In this document: positions 48,469 through 58,463 of the stretch, piece by piece
How the letters are laid out: the number at the start of each line of letters is the position of its first letter
How positions within the stretch are numbered: position 1 is the stretch's first letter
DNA from: Arsenophonus sp031446125
GTDB taxonomy: Bacteria; Pseudomonadota; Gammaproteobacteria; Enterobacterales; Enterobacteriaceae
Assembly (NCBI GenBank): GCA_031446125.1
Contig: CP132909.1
Location: 855,249 to 919,248, forward strand
Direction: 5' to 3'
Length of the DNA: 64,000 nucleotides
Program-made: the position numbers and the translations under genes
The notes under the pieces: generated by a model
What the model was told of the DNA's origin: nothing
The model's input: the letters and a program-made list of their open reading frames with translations, nothing else
Databases searched by the model: none

Positions 48469-48984
48469 AAAAAAACTTTTTTGATTTTCATATGGATAAA
48501 AATATACAAAATAAAAATCACATAGTAAGATAGATATATAAAAATAATCGGTATTATGCATTCTTTAATTGTATAAATTTATATAAAATGTATAATAAAG
48601 ATTATTTATATAAAAAATTTATATTAAATATAAACTTAGATATTTCTAAAAATATAATCAATTATTGAATCATTGTTATTCTTTAGAATAAATAAATGTA
48701 TTTTAGATTTCGTTTTTTACTTAGTAATTTTTCTATAAATTTTTATTTTATTTTTTAAAATTAAGCTTTATTTTTTATTTTTTAAAAAAAATAAACTATA
48801 AGTTTATTTATGATATGAAAATTAGATTTTTTTATATTAATGATTAAAAGTATTATAATTTATTTTATAAGTATTTATTAAATTAATTTCTTTGCTAATA
48901 AATGATATTGAATGATAATATTTACTATATCATTTATTTTTTAGATTTTTAAATTATAAAAAAATTAATAAGGAGTTATAATTT
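48469..48984 (+). other. sodA upstream spacer with an inverted repeat
   Basis: About 0.5 kb. It holds an 8-base inverted repeat AAATGATA/TATCATTT (48900-48907 and 48928-48935) around AATGATAAT, similar to part of a Fur box; see the site entry. No gene is visible. Confidence 0.5.
48900..48935. promoter_or_regulatory. inverted repeat upstream of sodA, possible Fur-type operator
   Basis: AAATGATA and TATCATTT flank 20 bases that include AATGATAAT, which shares 12 of 19 positions with the E. coli Fur consensus in one alignment. E. coli sodA is Fur-regulated. In DNA this AT-rich, such a match can occur by chance. Confidence 0.25.
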
Positions 48985-49617
48985 ATGAGTTATATATTAC
49001 CTGATTTGCCATATAAATATTCTGCGCTTGAACCATATTTTGATGAAAGTACCATGAGGATTCATCACAAAAAACATCATCAAACTTATATTAATAATAC
49101 AAATGATGTTTTAAGAAATTTTCCTGAGTTAGCCAAGCTTGATATTGATGATTTAGTGCAAAATTTGAACAAAATATCACCAAATAAACGTATTTTTTTA
49201 AGAAATAATGCCGGAGGCCATGCTAATCATAACATATTTTGGAAAGGATTAAAAGTGGGCACTATACTTCAAGGAAAATTGAGGCATGGAATTGAACGTG
49301 ATTTTGGTAGCATACAAAATTTTCAAGATAGCTTTGAAAAATCTGCATTAAGTCGTTTTGGATCAGGTTGGGCATGGTTAATATTGAGATTAGATTCTAA
49401 ATTAGAAGTTATTTCAACAGCTAATCAGGACAATCCATTAATGGACGATCCAGTTTCTGGTATTTTTGGTTTTCCAATTTTAGGTCTTGATGTCTGGGAA
49501 CATGCTTATTATCTTAAATATCAAAATCGTCGTGCAGAGTATATTAAAGCTTTTTGGTCAGTAATTAATTGGGATGAAGCTGAAAAACGTTTTATAACAA
49601 GCATAAATAAAATCTAA
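48985..49617 (+). CDS. sodA: manganese superoxide dismutase
   Basis: Removes superoxide in the cytoplasm. 210 residues (206 in E. coli). Metal ligands His27, His82 (GGHANHNIFW), Asp169 and His173 (LDVWEHAYY) are all present. The residues next to the site (QDNPLMDD, RFGSGWAWLI) are those of Mn enzymes rather than Fe enzymes. A strong AAGGAG lies 8 bases before the ATG, the best ribosome site in the window, which suggests high expression. Manganese supply may come from YfeABCD at the left end of the window. Confidence 0.97.
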   Translation: MSYILPDLPYKYSALEPYFDESTMRIHHKKHHQTYINNTNDVLRNFPELAKLDIDDLVQNLNKISPNKRIFLRNNAGGHANHNIFWKGLKVGTILQGKLRHGIERDFGSIQNFQDSFEKSALSRFGSGWAWLILRLDSKLEVISTANQDNPLMDDPVSGIFGFPILGLDVWEHAYYLKYQNRRAEYIKAFWSVINWDEAEKRFITSINKI

Positions 49618-49976
49618 TTTTTTATGTTTTTAAAAAGTGAATAATTAATTTGGTTGAGTCATTCAGCAGTAATTGATGTCTTATTAAAAAATAATTTTAT
49701 TCATAAGACGAATTTAATAAAAAAGTCATAATAAGATATTAAAACAAAAAATATATTATATTTTAAAAAAAAGACTGATAATAATTTCAATAAATAAAAT
49801 ATAATGTTTTGTAAAAAATAATTTTTATTTTTGAAATATTTTTTTACTAAAAAAAATTGTTATTAGGAATATAAATTTTTATATGATCAATCTTTTTTTT
49901 TATAAAAAAAAAGATAGCGATATATTTAAAGTATTATTAAGTATTTTAAATTAAGTATTTTAAAATTAATATTTTT
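49618..49976. other. spacer between convergent sodA and trpS
   Basis: About 0.36 kb, A/T-rich, with no gene. A 14-base AAGTATTTTAAATT-like unit occurs twice near 49930-49960. Confidence 0.55.
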
Positions 49977-51023
49977 TTACTTTTTAAAATTTATAAAACC
50001 GATTGCTTCATAAACTTTGTTTAAGGTAATTTTTGCTTTATTTTGTGCTTTTATAGCTCCTTCTAATAAAATATTATTTAATTTTTTTTCATTATTTCGA
50101 AATTCATGAAATCTATTTTGTATTTTGCATAATATATTATTAATAGCTATAGCTACATTATTTTTAAAATCCCCATAAAGTTTTCCAGTGAATTGTTTTT
50201 CTATATCTATAATAGAAGTATTTGTAATACCGGATAAAATTTCTATAAGATTTGAAATACCTGGTTTTTTTTCTACGTCATAATAAATTTTTGGTGGTTG
50301 TTCAGAATCTGTAACAGCTCGTTTTATTTTTTTGATTGCACATTGAGGATTTTCTAATAAAATTATGATATTATTATGATTATTATCTGATTTTGACATC
50401 TTTTTTTTCGGTTCTTGTAGCGCTAAAATTTTAGCACCTGTTGTATGTATAAAGGGATCTGGTATTGTAAATATTTTTCCATATATTTTATTAAAGCGTT
50501 TAGCAATATTACGACTTAACTCTAAATGTTGTTTTTGATCAATACCAACTGGTACTTTGTTTGTTTGGTACAGTAAAATATCTGCTGCCATTAATATTGG
50601 ATAATTGAATAATCCAGAATTAATATTTTTAGAATGATACATGGATTTATCTTTAAATTGTGTCATTCTTGTAAGTTCACCAAAATAAGTGTAGCAATTT
50701 AGTGTCCAATTTAGTTGACTATGTTCAGGAACATGGGATTGCAAAAAAATAATACTTTTTTTAGGATCTATACCACAAGCCAAGTATAAAGCTAATGTAT
50801 CTAATATATTTTTTTTCAATTCTTTTGGATCTTGACGAATTGTAATTGCATGTTGATCAACGATGCAATAAATGCACTCACAATCATTTTGTGCTTTAAC
50901 CCATTGTTTTATTGCTCCAATATAATTACCAATAGTTAATTCTCCTGATGGTTGAGTACCACTAAATATAATGGGTTTTTTAATATTAGATTTTTTTTTT
51001 TGTATCAATGATATAGGTTTCAT
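49977..51023 (-). CDS. trpS: tryptophanyl-tRNA synthetase
   Basis: Class I synthetase for tRNA-Trp; 348 residues (334 in E. coli), with about 14 extra Lys-rich residues at the N-terminus. HIGH-type motif TIGN (30-33 in PSGELTIGNYIGA) and KMSKS (208-212) are intact, as are the family segments VDQHAI and ADILLYQTNKVPVGIDQKQH. Last gene of the aroK-aroB-(dam)-rpe-trpS group, where enterics also have damX and gph. The E. coli order is kept with gph deleted. Confidence 0.98.
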   Translation of the reverse strand: MKPISLIQKKKSNIKKPIIFSGTQPSGELTIGNYIGAIKQWVKAQNDCECIYCIVDQHAITIRQDPKELKKNILDTLALYLACGIDPKKSIIFLQSHVPEHSQLNWTLNCYTYFGELTRMTQFKDKSMYHSKNINSGLFNYPILMAADILLYQTNKVPVGIDQKQHLELSRNIAKRFNKIYGKIFTIPDPFIHTTGAKILALQEPKKKMSKSDNNHNNIIILLENPQCAIKKIKRAVTDSEQPPKIYYDVEKKPGISNLIEILSGITNTSIIDIEKQFTGKLYGDFKNNVAIAINNILCKIQNRFHEFRNNEKKLNNILLEGAIKAQNKAKITLNKVYEAIGFINFKK

Positions 51024-51196
51024 ATTTATTATTTAATAAATTTCTATAAAATATAATAAAAAATATAATGTAGTTTTTAAAATATTTAATAAAAATTTAA
51101 AAAGTTGATGTTTTTAAGAAAGATATTAAAAATATTACTGATTCTTGTTTTAAATTTTTTATTTATTTTTTTTATAATTGTATAATAGTAAATTTT

Positions 51197-51889
51197 TTAT
51201 TTTTTAATATATGATTTTTTTATTAATTTTGCTAATTTATTACGCATAGCATTAATTACAAATGTATAATTTGGTTGATTAAAAATAGCAGAACCTGAAA
51301 TAAAAGTATCAGCGCCTGCATTTGCAACATGAATAATATTATCAATATTTATTCCACCATCAACTCCTAAGAAAATATTAGAATTACTATTATCAATTAT
51401 TTTGCGAACATGACGCAATTTATTTAAAGTTGCTGGAATAAAAGTTTGTCCACCAAAACCTGGATTGACCGACATAATTAAAATCATATCTAGTTTATCT
51501 ATAACATAATCTAAATGATTTAATGGTGTGCTTGGATTAAAAGCTAAACCTGTTTTGCATCCATTATCTTTAATCAATTGTAATGTTCGATCTATATGCG
51601 TAATGGCTTCAGCATGAAAAGTAATATAAGTTGCACCTGCTTTAGCAAAATCAGTAATAAGTCTATCTACTGATTTTGCCATTAAATGTACATCAATTGG
51701 TATTTTTATTCCATAATCTCGTAATGCCCTGCATATTATTGGACCAAATGTCAAATTAGGAACATAATGATTATCCATTACATCAAAATGGAGCAAATCT
51801 GCTCCAGCTTTGATAACCTTTTGAATATCTTCACCTAAACATGCAAAATTTGCAGATAGAATAGAAGGAGCAATTAGAAAATTTTTCAT
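51197..51889 (-). CDS. rpe: ribulose-phosphate 3-epimerase
   Basis: Interconverts ribulose-5-phosphate and xylulose-5-phosphate in the pentose phosphate pathway. I place the start at 51889 (MKNFLIAPSILSANF), which matches E. coli and has GGAG seven bases ahead; the frame can extend four codons to a TTG. 230 residues (225 in E. coli). TIM barrel with metal-site and catalytic segments HFDVMDNHYVPNLTFGP, IDVHLM, MSVNPGFGGQTF and VDGGIN, and phosphate-binding GSAIF. It lies directly after the decayed dam, in the enteric order dam-rpe. Confidence 0.97.
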   Translation of the reverse strand: MKNFLIAPSILSANFACLGEDIQKVIKAGADLLHFDVMDNHYVPNLTFGPIICRALRDYGIKIPIDVHLMAKSVDRLITDFAKAGATYITFHAEAITHIDRTLQLIKDNGCKTGLAFNPSTPLNHLDYVIDKLDMILIMSVNPGFGGQTFIPATLNKLRHVRKIIDNSNSNIFLGVDGGINIDNIIHVANAGADTFISGSAIFNQPNYTFVINAMRNKLAKLIKKSYIKK

Positions 51890-51931
51890 TATTATCTCCA
51901 ATTTTTTTATCTTTTAAGTTTCTTATGACTT

Positions 51932-52726
51932 TTAATCATATATTATTAATAATTTATTTATTTTTTTTGCGCGTAAGGCTTTTACTTCTTAATTGTTCTT
52001 TTAATTAAAATAAAAATTTTATTTTTTCTTAATTATACCATTTTCTTGCCATCAGAGTACTATGATTTGATATCAATATAGGTATGTTTTTTATTAACAA
52101 TAAGATATAAAAAATTTTTGTTAAGTTATAGTTTTCTTTAAAAATATTATATCTGTGATATTCTTTTAAAGAAGCTTGTTTTAAATCGGTATATAAAACG
52201 GTAGATCACAGTAAATAACAGAAATTTTATTAACTAATAATATTTTGCGATATATTTAAGAAATAAAAATATTTTTTATTTTTTAAAATATATATATCAT
52301 ATAATTAAAATTTTTTATAAATTTTTAATAGAATTTTATTTTTTTTGGAAGATTATAACGACAAAAATTATTATAACATAAATAATATAACACAAATAAT
52401 AATTAAGATATAACAATAATTCACTAAGAAGTTTTGGTGGTTCTTTAATAAATTAAATTTAAAAGGTAAACAATAAAAATCTTCAGTTGTATTAAATTTG
52501 TTATTAAAAAGCATATTTTTATTTCATACAAAGGTTTTATTTCTTTGTTTTATTGTGTATAATATAATTAATTATTAATCAGAAAATATGTAAGTATTGT
52601 AATTTGTATTTAAAATTGAGTTTACAAAATAAATAGTTCTATTAGAATTACCTTCTGGTAAATATTTTTTAAATTTTTCTGCTATAAAATATTTTTTTAG
52701 CCACTAAATAAAGAATTTATTTTCAT
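51932..52726 (-). pseudogene. dam: DNA adenine methylase, decayed
   Basis: No intact frame is present, but a run of fragments in different frames follows E. coli Dam from end to end: ATG at 52726, KFKKYLPEGNS (like IKRHLPKGEC), KEPPKLLSELLLYL (like YKKPYFPEAELYHF), VIYCDLPF near 52200 (the catalytic VVYCDPPY, with Pro to Leu), KEYHRYN, IPILISNHSTLMARKWYN (like IPVLISNHDTMLTREWYQ), and AKKINKLLIIYD (like RKKVDELLALYK) ending at 51932. The 795-base span fits the 278-codon gene. Several stops and frameshifts make it non-functional. Position between aroB and rpe is the enteric one; damX is not recognisable. Confidence 0.8.
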
Positions 52727-53023
52727 GTTTTTTTTTGAATTTGATTTAATTATTATATTTTTAAAAAATATAATTTTTAGTTAAATTATACTTTAATAAG
52801 TAAGAAACCAGTTAAAATATTATTTGTATAGTTAAAAATAATAAAAAAAGTTATCTGGAAAAGATCACATAATTTTTAATATTTTATTTGTTATCAAATT
52901 TTTATAATTTGATAAGTCATTATTTTAAATGTTTTTTTGAAGTAAATTAAATTATGAATTTATAATATGTCATTGTTTATTAGAGTTAAAAATATTTTTT
53001 TTATAATTTTTATTTTTATTTTT
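52727..53023. other. short spacer at the former damX position
   Basis: About 0.3 kb between the dam relic and aroB. damX (over 1.2 kb in E. coli) is expected here, and no part of it can be recognised. Confidence 0.5.
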
Positions 53024-54109
53024 TTAAAGACATGCTTTTATTGCTTCTAAAATAATCTTATTCTTAATATAAGAATAAGATTTTGCTTTTCCAATATATT
53101 TAGGTAAAATTAAATTTATTTTATTATTGAATGTTTTTTTATCTTTCATCATATATTGTAAACAAGTTTGAGGATTTAATTTTTTCGGTCCTTTAGTAGG
53201 AAGATTAGCTTTTTTAAGTAAATTTATAATACGCTTAGTATCGTGGTTATTTAGTTGACCAATTAATTCTGCAGTTTTTGCTGCCATAACAATGCCTACA
53301 GAAATTGCTTCACCGTGTAACCAAACCCCATAACCTAATATAAGTTCAATAGCATGACCAAAAGTATGTCCTAAATTTAATAATACACGTTCTCCATTTG
53401 TTTCTTTTTCATCTTTAGTAATAATTTTTGCCTTTAATTTGCAACAATGTTGTATGCAATAAGTAATTTTTTCTTTATCATTTTCTAAAATGTATTGTAT
53501 ATTTTTTTCCAACCAAGAAAAAAATATATTATCTAATATAATACCATATTTTATTATTTCGGCCAATCCTGAATAAAATTGCCGTTTCGGCAGTGTTTTT
53601 AAAGTATTTAAATCAATAATAACTGATATAGGTTGATAAAAAGTACCAATAATATTTTTCCCCAAAGGATGATTAATAGCTGTTTTACCTCCAATTGATG
53701 CGTCAACTTGAGATAAAAGTGTTGTGGGTACGTGGATTAAACGAACACCTCTTTGATAACAAGTTGCAGCAAATCCTGTTAAATCACTAATAACTCCTCC
53801 ACCTAAAGCAATTAGAGTGGTATTTTTTGGATGATTATATTTTAATAAAGCTGTAAAAATAGCATTGACAATATTTAATGATTTGTATTTTTCACCATCT
53901 GGTAAAATGACTTTATTAACTTTCACTCCTATTTTTATAAGAGTAGATTGTACACTTTTAGCATAAAGAGAATATAGTGTTTTATTTGTCACAATCAATG
54001 CATATTCACCCCTTAATAGTGGTGAATATGCATTATATGAACTAAGCAAATTACAGGAGATAATAATAGGGTAACTGCGTTTACCAAGTAACACTCTTAT
54101 CGTTTCCAT
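53024..54109 (-). CDS. aroB: 3-dehydroquinate synthase
   Basis: Second step of the shikimate pathway, turning DAHP into 3-dehydroquinate with NAD+ and zinc. 361 residues (362 in E. coli). NAD-binding GGGVISDLTGFAA, substrate segments PTTLLSQVDASIGGKTAIN and the metal-site parts GLAEIIKYG, HTFGHAIE and WLHGEAIS are intact. AAAGGT lies 8 bases before the ATG. Starts 25 bases after aroK; the pair is an operon. Chorismate from this path can feed folate, ubiquinone and aromatic amino acids. Confidence 0.98.
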   Translation of the reverse strand: METIRVLLGKRSYPIIISCNLLSSYNAYSPLLRGEYALIVTNKTLYSLYAKSVQSTLIKIGVKVNKVILPDGEKYKSLNIVNAIFTALLKYNHPKNTTLIALGGGVISDLTGFAATCYQRGVRLIHVPTTLLSQVDASIGGKTAINHPLGKNIIGTFYQPISVIIDLNTLKTLPKRQFYSGLAEIIKYGIILDNIFFSWLEKNIQYILENDKEKITYCIQHCCKLKAKIITKDEKETNGERVLLNLGHTFGHAIELILGYGVWLHGEAISVGIVMAAKTAELIGQLNNHDTKRIINLLKKANLPTKGPKKLNPQTCLQYMMKDKKTFNNKINLILPKYIGKAKSYSYIKNKIILEAIKACL

Positions 54110-54134
54110 ATGAATTTTACCTTTAATATATTAA

Positions 54135-54662
54135 TCAAAATTTAATATCTTCTAATAATTTAATGATTTTATTAGCAACCACTTTTATGCTTTGGTCATC
54201 TGTATGAACAGTAATATCGGCAATTTCTTTATAAAAAGGATTACGTTCATGTGCAAGTTGTTCTAGGATTTTCTGAGTAGGTTCTTCAGATTTTAATAAA
54301 GGTCTTTTTTTATCACGTTTTGTTCTTGCCATTTGTTTTTCAATGGTAGTTTTAAGATAAATTACTACACCACGTGTATATAATCGATTACGTGTTTCTT
54401 TTGATTGTACTGATCCTCCTCCTGTTGCTAATATGATGCCTTGTTTTTTTGTAAGTTCATTAATGATCTTTTCTTCACGTTTTCGGAAACCTTTTTCGCC
54501 TTCTAAATCAAAAACCCAACTTACATCAGCACCAGTACGTTTTTCGATTTCTTGATCAGAATCAAAAAAAATCATATTCAGTTGCTGCGCTAGTTGCCGA
54601 CCAATAGTACTTTTTCCAGCTCCCATAGGTCCAACTAGAAAGATATTGCGTTTTTCTGCCAT
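54135..54662 (-). CDS. aroK: shikimate kinase I
   Basis: Phosphorylates shikimate with ATP, the fifth step of the shikimate pathway. 175 residues (173 in E. coli), very strongly conserved. Walker A GPMGAGKS (11-18), shikimate-binding FFDSDQEIEKRTG and the ATGGGSV loop, and the lid region RDKKRPLL are intact. Upstream lies a patch of noticeably higher G+C with TATAAT on the minus strand (54680-54685) about 18 bases before the ATG. Confidence 0.98.
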   Translation of the reverse strand: MAEKRNIFLVGPMGAGKSTIGRQLAQQLNMIFFDSDQEIEKRTGADVSWVFDLEGEKGFRKREEKIINELTKKQGIILATGGGSVQSKETRNRLYTRGVVIYLKTTIEKQMARTKRDKKRPLLKSEEPTQKILEQLAHERNPFYKEIADITVHTDDQSIKVVANKIIKLLEDIKF

Positions 54663-56414
54663 TTTTTAGTATTAATAAGATTATACGTTAATGATAACCC
54701 GCTTAACCAATCAAATCAGTAACGGGACCTAATTAAAACTATATGAGTATTAACATTTTTCTGATATATACAATAGTAGAAATTTTGTATATTTTCAGTT
54801 TTTTATATTATATTTTAATGGTCTCTATGGACCTACTTATAAAAAGTATTTCTTAACAAATTAAAACTTTTAAAATATTTTTTATTTATCAAATATATTC
54901 TAATGAATATTAAATATTTTTTATTTTAACTTTGATATTCATTTAATTCGAGATTAGGTGAATGTATTATTAATATATTTTTATTATGTATATAAAAATT
55001 GAAGAATATTAAATTAAAGATAAAAAAAATTACAAGAAATCCTTTAAAATATAAATTTTATAATCTAAAAAATATAATTAAGTTTACGCATTTTATTTTT
55101 GAACGATATAAAAATTTATATTTTTCAATAAAAAAAACTATTGTTATTTTTATATTATAAGAAATAATTATTATTTACTATATTTTATTTTAAATTTATT
55201 AAACTACTAATATAATATATAATATTATGCTCATATTTTGCAAAATAAAAAAGTTAACGGTATTTTTTCTAAAAAATTGATGTGGATTTCTATAAAAAAC
55301 TAAATTTTTTATAAGAATAAATGATATATAAAATATAATTTATTAATATTTTTCTAGTGTTTTTGTTTTTTGTGCATGAGTTTTATTTTTGTTTTTTATT
55401 AATTAAATTTCATTGATTCTATTGCATAAAAAGTATAATACTTAATATTGATTAAGTATATAAAATATTATAGTTTGACGAATAATTTAAATATTTTTTT
55501 GTATATAAAAATTGTAAATCAATTTATTTTTTTAAATAAAAAATATATAAATATTTATTTTATAAGTTTTATAAATAAAGAATTTATTAATATTAATTTA
55601 AATATTAATATACGATGTTGAGTTACAGATAATATATTTAAAATATTAAATTGCATTATTTTATGCTAATGAGTATTTTGTTATAAATAATTGTGTTATA
55701 TGCAAGGTATTTTTTGTTTTTTATGATAGATTTATATGTTTTTTATGATAGATTTATAATAAATAACAAAATAATATTTTCTATTTATATAAAATAATGT
55801 GCACATTTTTTAGATGACGTTTATATGAATTTACAATATGATTTATAAGAATTTTTGAAACATTTTCATATAATTTTCTGAAATTATTATTTAGTATTAC
55901 AGAATATCTTATGATAAAAATTAATTTTAATAAAATATCTTGTATAGAATATATAGTAATATATAATTTGCAAAAAATATAATTCTATAAAAGAAAAATC
56001 ATAACTTAATCAAAATAATCATTAATGTTTAGTCATTATTTTGTTTAGTTATTATTTAAAGTTTTTTACAATAAAAAAGAGATTTTTATTTTAAAATAAT
56101 AGATTTCATAAATAGTAAGATATTTTTAATACATATAAAAAACAATGTTTGTTTTTACGTTTTTATATAGATAATGATATAAAGAAAAAATAGGCTTAAT
56201 GTTAAATTTTATTTGTTTTTTTAATTTTATATTAAAAATAGCGAAAAGTTATAATTTTGTTGCGTTTAGTGATGAAATATTTATAATTAGTAATTAAATA
56301 GAAGTATAATAGTACATAAATATAATGAATAATTCTTAAAATTAATTAATAAGACAATATATGAATATCATTGCTTCTTATTTTATCATTATTATAAAAT
56401 AGGATATTTTTATT
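54663..56414. other. 1.75-kb AT-rich spacer between divergent aroK and prlC
   Basis: No gene is visible. The first 180 bases (54663-54845) are clearly less AT-rich than the rest and contain small hairpins (GGTCT/GGACC near 54830), perhaps the aroK leader. A 22-base tandem duplication is at 55716-55758. The prlC promoter must be near the right end. Confidence 0.55.
55716..55758. repeat. tandem duplication, 22 bp x about 2
   Basis: Unit GTTTTTTATGATAGATTTAT plus two bases at 55716-55737, repeated from 55738 with only the last base different. Non-coding. Confidence 0.9.
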
Positions 56415-58454
56415 GTGAATAATCCATTTTTAACAAAATCTTCATTGCCACATTTTTTTGAAAAAAACCAAAAAGATTTTTTACCAACGATTATTTATAT
56501 TCTAAAAGAATATCGACATACTATTCAGATAATTCTTGAAGAAAATAGTAATTTTAATTGGAATAATTTATGCAAACCGTTAGAAAATATGAATGATCAA
56601 CTTGCTCGTGTTTGGTCATCAATTGCTCACTTACATGCAGTTAAAAATAATTTTGAATTACGTGAAGTTTATAATAGTTGTTTGCCCATTCTATCAGAAT
56701 TTAATACTTGGATAGGTCATCATACAGGTCTTTATAAAGCGTATCAAATATTAAAAAATAATGCTGAATTTAACATGCTTGATCTGGCAAAAAGAACATC
56801 TATTAACAATAGATTACGTGATTTTAAACTATCTGGTATTCATTTATCTGTAAACGAAAAGAAACGATACGGAAAAATATCTGCTCGTATTTCTGAATTA
56901 AAAAATCAGTTTAGTAATAATGTTTTAGATGCAACAATGGGTTGGGAAAAATTAGTAAAAGATATTGATTTACTTTCAGGTATACCAGAAAGTTCACTCT
57001 TAATGGCAAAAAAATTAGCTGGATCCAAAGGTAAAAAAGGATGGTTATTTACATTGGATATACCAAATTATTCATCTGTCATGACATATGCTGATAATCA
57101 TGAATTACGTGAAGAGATATATTATGCCTATAATACTCGAGCTTCTGATCAGGGACCAAATGCAGGTAAATGGGACAATACTCACATTATGTATGAAATG
57201 TTAGCTTTACGTCACGAATTAGCAAGATTACTGGGTTTCGATAATTTTTTTCAGAAATCTTTAGTAACTAAAATGGCAAAATCACCTAAACAAGTTTTAG
57301 ATTTTTTAATAGATCTTGGTAATAGAGTATATCATCAAGGTAAAAGAGAATTTAGTGAATTAATGCAATTTGTTAAAGATAATTATGGCCTTAAAAAACT
57401 TGAACCATGGGATATCATTTATTATAGTGAAAAAGAAAAACAAAAAAAATTTGATATTAATAATGAAAAATTACGTGCTTATTTTCCAGAATCAATTGTT
57501 CTTAAAGGACTTTTTAAAATCGTTCATAGAGTTTTTTCTATAAAAGTTCAAGAACGTTATGATATAGAAAGATGGCATTCTGATGTGCGTTTTTTTGAAT
57601 TGTATGACGAATATTCTAATTTATGTGGTAGTTTCTATTTAGATTTATATGTTAGGGAACATAAACAAAGTGGAGCGTGGATGAATACTTGTGTTGATAG
57701 ATTACAGAATAATGATGGAACTTATCAAAAACCTATAGCTTATTTAATCTGTAATTTTAATCAACCCACAGATGATAAACCTGCTTTGTTTACTCATGAA
57801 GAAGTAATAACTTTGTTTCATGAATTTGGTCATTGTTTACATCATTTATTAACAAAAATTGATGTAGTAGATGTTGCTGGAATTAATGGTGTTCCATGGG
57901 ATGCTATTGAATTACCTAGTCAAATGATGGAATATTGGTGTTGGGAACCTGAAGCGCTTAAACTAATATCAGGTCATTATGAAACCGGTCAACCATTATC
58001 AAGATTTATAATAGATAAAATGTTGGCCACAAAAAATTATCATGCAGCTATGTGCATTCTTCGTCAATTAGAATTGGGATTATTTGATATTTATTTGCAT
58101 CTTGATTATTTACCTCCAAAAAATGAACAAATTTTATCGATTTTAAAATCTATAAAAGAGCAATTTTCTGTAATATCATCACCTGAATGGTCGCGTATTC
58201 CACATACATTTAGTCATATTTTTTCAGGTGATTATGCTGCTGGTTATTATAGTTATTTATGGTCTGATGTGTTGGCTGCTGATGCATTTTCACGATTTAG
58301 TAATGAAGGTATTTTTAATCGTAATACTGGTTTATCTTTTGTTGAAAATATTTTAAGTCGGGGTGGTTCAGAAGAACCAATTGTTCTTTTTCAGCGTTTT
58401 CGTGGTCGACTTCCTCAAACAGATGCAATATTGAAAAATTATGGTATTAAATAA
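56415..58454 (+). CDS. prlC: oligopeptidase A (M3 metallopeptidase)
   Basis: Cytoplasmic zinc oligopeptidase that degrades short peptides, including cleaved signal peptides. 679 residues (680 in E. coli). The start is GTG: it gives MNNPFLTKSSLP, matching E. coli MTNPLLTPFELP, and AGGA lies ten bases ahead. Zinc motif HEFGH (469-473, LFHEFGHCLHH) and the third ligand near Glu499 (DAIELPSQMMEYW) are intact, as are AGYYSYLWSDVLAAD and the C-terminal SRGGSEEP. rsmJ follows after 9 bases, the enteric pair. Confidence 0.97.
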   Translation: MNNPFLTKSSLPHFFEKNQKDFLPTIIYILKEYRHTIQIILEENSNFNWNNLCKPLENMNDQLARVWSSIAHLHAVKNNFELREVYNSCLPILSEFNTWIGHHTGLYKAYQILKNNAEFNMLDLAKRTSINNRLRDFKLSGIHLSVNEKKRYGKISARISELKNQFSNNVLDATMGWEKLVKDIDLLSGIPESSLLMAKKLAGSKGKKGWLFTLDIPNYSSVMTYADNHELREEIYYAYNTRASDQGPNAGKWDNTHIMYEMLALRHELARLLGFDNFFQKSLVTKMAKSPKQVLDFLIDLGNRVYHQGKREFSELMQFVKDNYGLKKLEPWDIIYYSEKEKQKKFDINNEKLRAYFPESIVLKGLFKIVHRVFSIKVQERYDIERWHSDVRFFELYDEYSNLCGSFYLDLYVREHKQSGAWMNTCVDRLQNNDGTYQKPIAYLICNFNQPTDDKPALFTHEEVITLFHEFGHCLHHLLTKIDVVDVAGINGVPWDAIELPSQMMEYWCWEPEALKLISGHYETGQPLSRFIIDKMLATKNYHAAMCILRQLELGLFDIYLHLDYLPPKNEQILSILKSIKEQFSVISSPEWSRIPHTFSHIFSGDYAAGYYSYLWSDVLAADAFSRFSNEGIFNRNTGLSFVENILSRGGSEEPIVLFQRFRGRLPQTDAILKNYGIK

Positions 58455-58463
58455 AATATAATT

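Noticed and set aside
48358..48561. A 67-codon open frame on the minus strand
   Set aside because: It runs through the tRNA-Trp gene on the opposite strand and is a shadow of it.
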